Positions 59,283 to 64,000 of a DNA stretch of 64,000 nucleotides are shown one piece after another. Position numbers and translations under genes: made by a program. The notes beneath the pieces were generated by a model, which was given only the letters and a program-made list of their open reading frames with translations, searched no databases and was not told the DNA's origin. The first letter of the stretch is position 1. Every line of letters starts with the position of its first letter. This stretch comes from Paenibacillus algorifonticola (lineage in GTDB: Bacteria > Bacillota > Bacilli > Paenibacillales > Paenibacillaceae), in NCBI RefSeq assembly GCF_000971975.1, contig NZ_LAQO01000007.1, positions 1-64,000 on the forward strand, written 5' to 3'.

Positions 59283-60392
59283 CTAGCTGAACCGCTCAGG
59301 GACAAACGCCTGCATGAAGTCCGGCATCTTCTTGCCTTCTACGCTATCAGCCACAAGCTGTGCCGTAACTGGGCTGAGCAAAATCCCATTGCGGTAATGC
59401 CCTACCCCCATCACGACGCGGCCAGATTGCGCGAGCGCACCAAGCAGTGGGAAGCCATCCTGTGTGGAAGGGCGAAGGCCCGCCCATTTGTGGAACGGCG
59501 TCCACGTTTCGAGAAACGGAAACGCCTGCTTGTTCCATTTTCGCAGGCGTTCAATGCCCTTTTCCGTTACGGTCGTCTCGAATCCGGCAACGTCCTCGGA
59601 GGCGCCGCATACGAGCGTATTATTTTCCTTCGCTACGAGGTAGCCCTGATTGCAAAACACCATATGATGAACGGGCTTTTCCTCCGTCTCATAAGCGCAA
59701 ATTTGTCCGCGAATCGGATAGACCGGAATGCGAATGCCAAATGCAGCTTCCAGCTGCTGCGCCCAAGCTCCCGAGCATACAACGAGCCGATCCCCTTCAA
59801 AAACACTTAAGTCTGCTGCTTCCAGCACGACCGAGCTCTGCCAATCCTTAATCGCAACCTGCTCCAAATGCTCATGAATGTGAACACCCATCAAGCGGCA
59901 GGCATGCTCCAGCGCTTTGACATAATGCGGGGCATACAGATGGCTTTCCTCTGGCGTATACAGCGCCGCCCGCACCTTGCCTGACAGCTTCGGCTCCAGC
60001 CGAAACACTTCCTCGCCCTGCAGCAAGCTGCCTGACGAACCATGCTCCCGCTGCCAGCGCAGCCTGCCTTCAAGCGCCAAAATATCCGCATCATGGTAGG
60101 CAATATACATGCTCCCAGATTCGGTATATTCGAAAGGCAGGTCGGAAACCTGCTTCACGCGATCTGTAAACGCCGGATAAAGCCGCAAGCTCTGTGCACA
60201 TAAGCGAAAAAAGTCATCCGGCCCCTCTACATTTTCCGAAAAAGGAGCCAGCATGCCCGCAGCTGCTCCGGAAGCTTGTCCGCCACAGCTGCTAATTTCC
60301 AGCACCGTCACCTGATGACCGCGGCTTCGCAGCTCAAACGCACAAGACAAGCCAATAATGCCGCCGCCCATGATTACAATCCGTTCTCCCAT
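59283..60392 (-). CDS. thiO: glycine oxidase ThiO
   Basis: A 369-residue FAD enzyme that oxidises glycine to iminoglycine (dehydroglycine) for thiazole formation. The FAD-binding loop IVIMGGGIIGLSCAFELRSR lies at the start; WTPFHKWAGLRPSTQDGFPL and VGHYRNGILLSPVTAQLVAD are typical C-terminal DAO-family segments. Directly downstream of thiG with 33 bases between. It uses oxygen, so the host makes thiazole aerobically by the ThiO route rather than by ThiH. Confidence 0.95.
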   Translation of the reverse strand: MGERIVIMGGGIIGLSCAFELRSRGHQVTVLEISSCGGQASGAAAGMLAPFSENVEGPDDFFRLCAQSLRLYPAFTDRVKQVSDLPFEYTESGSMYIAYHDADILALEGRLRWQREHGSSGSLLQGEEVFRLEPKLSGKVRAALYTPEESHLYAPHYVKALEHACRLMGVHIHEHLEQVAIKDWQSSVVLEAADLSVFEGDRLVVCSGAWAQQLEAAFGIRIPVYPIRGQICAYETEEKPVHHMVFCNQGYLVAKENNTLVCGASEDVAGFETTVTEKGIERLRKWNKQAFPFLETWTPFHKWAGLRPSTQDGFPLLGALAQSGRVVMGVGHYRNGILLSPVTAQLVADSVEGKKMPDFMQAFVPERFS

Positions 60393-60425
60393 GTCCTAAC
60401 CAGCTTTCCTTGTTGAATAATGCTG

Positions 60426-61205
60426 TTATTTCAGCTTGAATTCCTCGTAACCGCTGCTTGCCGAAGCGTAACGCTTCTTCGAAATGCGGCCTGACAAATA
60501 CGCCAGACGGCCAGCTTCAATGCCGAGCCGCATCGCCCGCGCCATCCCTGCCGGATCTTTCGCCTTCGCAACAGGTGTATTCATCAGCACACCCGCCACG
60601 CCGAGCTCCATCGCCTGAGTGACATCGCTGACCGAGCCAAGCCCGGCATCGACGATAATCGGAACCTTCGCCTCCTCTACAATAAGGCCCAAATTATAAG
60701 GGTTCAAAATGCCAAGTCCCGTCCCAATCGGAGCCGCTCCCGGCATAACAGCCGCAGCGCCCGCTTCCTCCAGCCGCTTGCAAATGACCGGATCATCCGA
60801 TGTATACGGAAGGACGGTAAAGCCCTCTTTTACGAGAATTTCCGTCGCCTTCAGCGTTTCAATCGGATCAGGCAGCAGCGTGCGATCATTGGCGCTAATC
60901 TCGACCTTAATCCAGTCGCTGAGACCCGAAGCCCGCGCAAGACGTGCAATACGCACCGCTTCCTCCGCCGTGCTTGCCCCTGAAGTATTCGGCAAATATT
61001 GATACGACTTCCCTTGCAAATGCTGAAGAATCGAATCGTCCTCGGTCGCCTCCAAATTAATGCGGCGAATAGCGAACGTCAGCACCTCGGCGCCTGACGC
61101 CTCAATCGCCTCCCTCTGTACATAAGGACTTGGGAAAAGTCCGGTGCCGATAAAAAATCGGGACGTTAGTTCATGGTTGCCAATATGCCATACATCCGGT
61201 TTCAT
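60426..61205 (-). CDS. thiG: thiazole synthase ThiG
   Basis: A 259-residue TIM-barrel enzyme that builds thiazole phosphate from DXP, iminoglycine and ThiS thiocarboxylate. Visible: [36 protein letters not shown] (Schiff-base Lys), [12 protein letters not shown] and [20 protein letters not shown] (phosphate site), and [15 protein letters not shown]. The start ATG follows GGAGGGGG at the end of thiS and overlaps nothing; longer starts lie inside thiS. Confidence 0.95.
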   Translation of the reverse strand: MKPDVWHIGNHELTSRFFIGTGLFPSPYVQREAIEASGAEVLTFAIRRINLEATEDDSILQHLQGKSYQYLPNTSGASTAEEAVRIARLARASGLSDWIKVEISANDRTLLPDPIETLKATEILVKEGFTVLPYTSDDPVICKRLEEAGAAAVMPGAAPIGTGLGILNPYNLGLIVEEAKVPIIVDAGLGSVSDVTQAMELGVAGVLMNTPVAKAKDPAGMARAMRLGIEAGRLAYLSGRISKKRYASASSGYEEFKLK

Positions 61206-61210
61206 TCGCT

Positions 61211-61408
61211 TTAGCCCCCTCCTACAAAATGTACAAGCTCGATTTTCATGCCTTCGCGAACCTCGGTTGCAGTCCATTGCTCCTGTGTCAGCACCGCTCC
61301 GTCAGCTTCAACGACAACCGGCTTGCCCGTCAGGCCAAAATGGGCAATGACCTCTTCAATCGTCTTCGCTGCCAGCTCCTGCTTCACACCGTTAATGACT
61401 AATTCCAT
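61211..61408 (-). CDS. thiS: sulfur-carrier protein ThiS
   Basis: A 65-residue ubiquitin-like protein, [20 protein letters not shown], then [11 protein letters not shown]. The C-terminal Gly-Gly is the site of adenylation by ThiF and thiocarboxylation; this protein ends in three glycines. Its ATG overlaps the thiE stop (TAATG), so the genes are translationally coupled. Confidence 0.93.
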   Translation of the reverse strand: MELVINGVKQELAAKTIEEVIAHFGLTGKPVVVEADGAVLTQEQWTATEVREGMKIELVHFVGGG

Positions 61409-62037
61409 TACGACTCTCCCCATTTATCCAGCTTGTCCAGAAAAGAACGGCAGGTGCCGGAAATATCGCTGCTGCCGACAATTTCGCTAATCGCACAAAT
61501 GCGCGTCGCTCCGGCTGCAATCACTTCATCCACATTCCGCAGCTTGATGCCGCCGATGGCGACAAATGGAATTTTCACCTTGCCTGCTACCTCGCGCACA
61601 TAATCGACCGTTACCGGATCAACAACGTCGACCTTCGTCTTTGTTGGAAACACTGGACCGACGCCGATGTAGTCGGCACCTTGGGCCTCGGCAAGAAGCG
61701 CCTCTTCAATGGCGTGCGTCGAAATGCCGATGATTTTATCGCCAACGAGCTTGCGTGCTTCCACCAGCGGCACATCGCCCTGTCCCAAATGAATGCCGTC
61801 CGCATCCACTTCCATTGCAATATCAATGTAGTCATTGACGATAAAGGTTACGCCATGCTTCCGGGTCAGCTCGCGGAGCGCCCGTGCTTTTTCCAAAATC
61901 GCTGGCTTATCGCCCGACTTGTCGCGCAGCTGAATAATATCAACGCCGCCGTAAATCGCTTCTTCCATCACTTCGATCAAATCGCGGCCCGGATGAAATT
62001 CCTCGCCCGTAATCGCATATAAACGAAAATCCTTCAT
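61408..62037 (-). CDS. thiE: thiamine-phosphate synthase ThiE
   Basis: A 209-residue TIM-barrel enzyme joining HMP-PP and thiazole phosphate to thiamine phosphate. Motifs: GGVDIIQLRDKSGDKPAILE, FIVNDYIDIAMEVDADGIHL, GQGDVP, ADYIGVGPVFPTKTKVD and PFVAIGGIKLRNVDEVIAAG. An in-frame GTG six bases further up is possible; the ATG has better spacing to AAGGGA. It follows a long stem-loop after thiF. Confidence 0.94.
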   Translation of the reverse strand: MKDFRLYAITGEEFHPGRDLIEVMEEAIYGGVDIIQLRDKSGDKPAILEKARALRELTRKHGVTFIVNDYIDIAMEVDADGIHLGQGDVPLVEARKLVGDKIIGISTHAIEEALLAEAQGADYIGVGPVFPTKTKVDVVDPVTVDYVREVAGKVKIPFVAIGGIKLRNVDEVIAAGATRICAISEIVGSSDISGTCRSFLDKLDKWGES

Positions 62038-62079
62038 GTTCACACAATCCCTTCGCGGTTAGAGACTGCGACGAAATAA

Positions 62080-62144
62080 AGTACCGCTAATTTATTGACA
62101 AAACTCCCAAAACCGTGGAGATTTTGTCAACAAAAGCGGGTACT
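62080..62144 (-). repeat. long imperfect hairpin between thiF and thiE
   Basis: Outer arms AGTACCGCT / AGCGGGTACT and inner arms TTGACAAAACTCC / GGAGATTTTGTCAA form a roughly 65-base hairpin. No T-run follows, so processing or partial attenuation within the operon is more likely than full termination. Confidence 0.5.
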
Positions 62145-62168
62145 AATTTCCTCGCAGCTCCTTAGCCA

Positions 62169-63182
62169 TTAGTTTCCGATATAACGGGCATATAAGGTTT
62201 TGGCACGGACCATATCTTCCGTTCCCTGCACAAGCACACGCCCATCGGGGAACAGCACGAGCCGCTCGCCTTCCGGCAGCTCGGCTTTCAGCAAATAAGC
62301 GTTGTGCGTAAGCTCCGCAGCAATCGGCGCCAGCCTTTGACGCCACTGCTCCAGATTAAGCGGAGCGCCGCCGGAAATTTGCACGGTGCTGCGCCCGCAC
62401 AGCGAGACTGCCGCATCCTGCTCTGCCACCTGCAAAGCAGGGTACTGCTTCAACTGGCAGCAAGGACACTGCTTCGCAGGCTCGCCCAGCTTCATCTCGA
62501 ACGAGTGATTTTGCCATAAGTCGAAGGTCATCAGGCTGTTTCTTCTTTTGTCCGTAGCTCCAACTAAATATTTAAGCGCCTCTACCGCTTGGTAGGAAGC
62601 GACAATATCCACCACCGGCGAAATAACACCGATCATATCGCATGTCTGTCCGCCCGCATCCGCTGATTGAATAAAGCAGCGCAGACACGGCGTAGCGCCT
62701 GGAACGAGAATTGCGCTCATGCCCCGCGAGCTGACCGCCCCGCCATACGTAAACGGAATGCCGCTGCGGAAGCAAGCATCATTGAGCAGAAAACGCGTCT
62801 GAAAATTATCCGTCCCATCGAGCACGAGGTCGATATCCATCAGCAGCGCGTCGATATTTTGAACGGTGACGTCAGCGACAATCGCTTCGATTTTGACATC
62901 GGAATTGATTTTGCGCAGCTTCTTCTCGGCGGCAACCGCCTTCGGATAGCCATTCTCGACATCCTCTTCGTCGTAAAGCATCTGCCGCTGGAGATTGCTT
63001 CGCTCCACATAATCACGATCAACGAAACGGACGAGCCCGACCCCCGCTCTGACCATATGATTGGCCAGAACGGTGCCGAGCGCTCCCATTCCTATAATAA
63101 GCACAGCGCTCTCGCTTAGCTTGCGCTGCCCTGCTTCACCAATTGGCGTAAACAACATCTGTCTTGAATAGCGTTCGTCCAT
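62169..63182 (-). CDS. thiF: ThiF/MoeB-family adenylyltransferase
   Basis: A 337-residue E1-like enzyme that adenylates the ThiS C-terminus. It has DERYSRQMLFTPIGEAGQRK, the ATP loop IIGMGALGTVLANHMVRAG, VDRDYVERSNLQRQMLY, DGTDNFQTRFLLND, and a zinc site from CLRC and CPCC. After the CPCC pair, about 85 extra residues form a tail not needed in minimal ThiF. Ribosome site GGAGGG nine bases ahead, at the end of the binding-protein gene. It may serve MoaD too. Confidence 0.92.
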   Translation of the reverse strand: MDERYSRQMLFTPIGEAGQRKLSESAVLIIGMGALGTVLANHMVRAGVGLVRFVDRDYVERSNLQRQMLYDEEDVENGYPKAVAAEKKLRKINSDVKIEAIVADVTVQNIDALLMDIDLVLDGTDNFQTRFLLNDACFRSGIPFTYGGAVSSRGMSAILVPGATPCLRCFIQSADAGGQTCDMIGVISPVVDIVASYQAVEALKYLVGATDKRRNSLMTFDLWQNHSFEMKLGEPAKQCPCCQLKQYPALQVAEQDAAVSLCGRSTVQISGGAPLNLEQWRQRLAPIAAELTHNAYLLKAELPEGERLVLFPDGRVLVQGTEDMVRAKTLYARYIGN

Positions 63183-63202
63183 ACGCCGTATTCCCTCCAC
63201 CA

Positions 63203-64000
63203 TTATAGGTTGCGGAATGCATCCTCAGCCTTGACCTCTTTTGTGAGCTGACCATGCTCCTTCAACCATGAAATTACATTGCTCCACGACTCTGCCGACT
63301 GGCTGCCGAAAGCTTCAGAACCGGCATCCATGAGCGGCAGCAGCACCTGCAAGCTTTGCTTCTCAATCTCGGCATCGAGCGGGTAATCTGCGCTTTGCTT
63401 GTCGAGCAGCACCTGCAAAGCCTCATCCGGATGGCTCGCCGTATATTCCTGCCCTTTTGCCGCCGCATCGAGAAACTTTTTAAACACTTCGCTTTTGCCC
63501 GCAACGCCATCCTCGCTCGCTGTCATCACAAGCTCGTAATAATCCGGCACGCCATAATCGGCCGGGTTCAGCGCAATCAGCTTCTCGCCTTCCTTCTCCA
63601 GCAGCAGCTTCTCGTGGTTCACATAACCGCCGATAATCGCATCAACCTTCTTCGTCGTCATGGCCGGAATCAGGTCCCAGCCCACATCAACATAGTTCAG
63701 TGCTGACGGATCGCCGCCATCGGTTTTCACCATCGTGTTCACGTACGCTTCATCCAGCGGAATCGACGGGTAGCCGATTTTTTTGCCGACCAGATCCTTT
63801 GGCGTCTTCACGCCGGACGATTCCAGCACGAACAGCTGATTGAGCGGGTGGCGCACAAGCGAGGCAACCGATACAATCGGAATTTCCTCTGCACGGGCAA
63901 CGGCTACCTGCATTTGATAGCTGATCGCCAGATCCGCTTTGCCTGTTGCAACCAGCTTGAGCGCGTCATTCGTATCGGCCGGCACCTGCAGCTTCACATT
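63203..64000 (-). CDS. thiamine-precursor ABC binding protein (NMT1/ThiY-like), partial
   Basis: The C-terminal 260-plus residues of an NMT1/THI5-like periplasmic binding protein; the 5' end lies beyond the window. The segments GKADLAISYQMQVAVARAEE, KDLVGKKIGYPSIPLDEAYV, NYVDVGWDLIPAMTTKKVDA and VNHEKLLLEKEG match ThiY-type proteins that bind formylaminopyrimidine or HMP. First visible gene of the thiamine operon, its stop lying 20 bases before the thiF start. A TPP riboswitch would be expected upstream, outside the window. Confidence 0.88.
   Translation of the reverse strand, partial: NVKLQVPADTNDALKLVATGKADLAISYQMQVAVARAEEIPIVSVASLVRHPLNQLFVLESSGVKTPKDLVGKKIGYPSIPLDEAYVNTMVKTDGGDPSALNYVDVGWDLIPAMTTKKVDAIIGGYVNHEKLLLEKEGEKLIALNPADYGVPDYYELVMTASEDGVAGKSEVFKKFLDAAAKGQEYTASHPDEALQVLLDKQSADYPLDAEIEKQSLQVLLPLMDAGSEAFGSQSAESWSNVISWLKEHGQLTKEVKAEDAFRNL

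Noticed and set aside
61400..64000. Search for a TPP riboswitch in the visible part of the thiamine operon
   Set aside because: No CTGAGA-type THI box is seen between the genes; the operon's 5' end lies outside the window.
1..64000. tRNA or rRNA genes
   Set aside because: No cloverleaf with GTTCRANNC-type T-loop or rRNA-like stretch was noticed in any intergenic gap; a covariance search would be decisive.

Overview
The window looks like a chromosomal segment of a Paenibacillus-type Bacillota (genus inferred, not tested). Supporting signs are strong AGGAGG ribosome sites, secreted and S-layer (SLH) proteins, carbohydrate ABC systems with no ATPase of their own, GH43 and PL11 plant cell-wall enzymes, Van-like sensor genes and a type I-C-like CRISPR repeat. 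Most of it is ordinary balanced-GC chromosome. The stretch from the CRISPR array to about 25 kb is more AT-rich and holds broken genes and repeat debris, so it reads as an accessory region.

Layout. 0-2.5 kb: MFS transporter, DUF421 membrane protein, small unknown ORF. 2.8-10 kb: an arabinan/arabinoside locus with a CUT1 ABC importer, a GH43 lipoprotein, an intracellular GH43 enzyme and a divergent ArsR-type regulator; sigma-A promoters and cre-like CcpA sites can be read directly. 10.1-11.1 kb: an orphan response regulator next to a fused scar of a deleted kinase/permease pair. 11.3-12 kb: nitroreductase. 12.1-13.25 kb: leader plus a 14-repeat CRISPR array with no cas genes. 13.25-16.1 kb: two small unknown ORFs, a divergent quinone-oxidoreductase/LysR pair and gene debris. 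16.3-20.7 kb: a second CUT1 importer operon that includes a membrane-fusion (HlyD-like) protein. 20.8-23.8 kb: a vanS/vanR/vanZ/vanY-like cluster whose vanY promoter is homologous to the promoter of that second importer. 24.3 kb: a decayed CRISPR unit. 24.5-28.6 kb: DsbA-like protein and an NAD-salvage cassette (nadV, prs-like, NrtR-like). 28.7-31.5 kb: SfsA-like protein, WYL regulator and NmrA-like reductase tied together by a repeated palindromic operator. 31.6-36.9 kb: Pnkp and Hen1 RNA-repair enzymes, Tubby-like protein and a P-loop kinase. 37-47.5 kb: PL11 rhamnogalacturonan lyase with a cohesin-like tail, phosphatase-SLH surface protein, membrane AraC regulator and an orphan solute-binding protein. 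47.6-58.2 kb: SDR, CDF zinc exporter, YiaA-like protein, IS66 remnant, PadR-ChrA, chemoreceptor with a sigma-D promoter, lipoprotein, frameshifted phzF and a small conserved protein. 58.3 kb to the end: thiamine operon (SBP-thiF-thiE-thiS-thiG-thiO-thiD), open at the right edge.

How it fits together. The left and centre carry two pectin/arabinan toolkits: uptake plus GH43 enzymes under carbon-catabolite control, and PL11 with surface and sensor proteins. The thiamine operon holds most of the thiazole branch plus HMP kinase and precursor uptake. The most unusual items are the shared promoter linking a Van-type two-component system to a sugar ABC/membrane-fusion operon, the decayed CRISPR fragments sharing one leader-repeat geometry, the SfsA-WYL-NmrA unit with duplicated operators, and the Hen1-Pnkp cassette.
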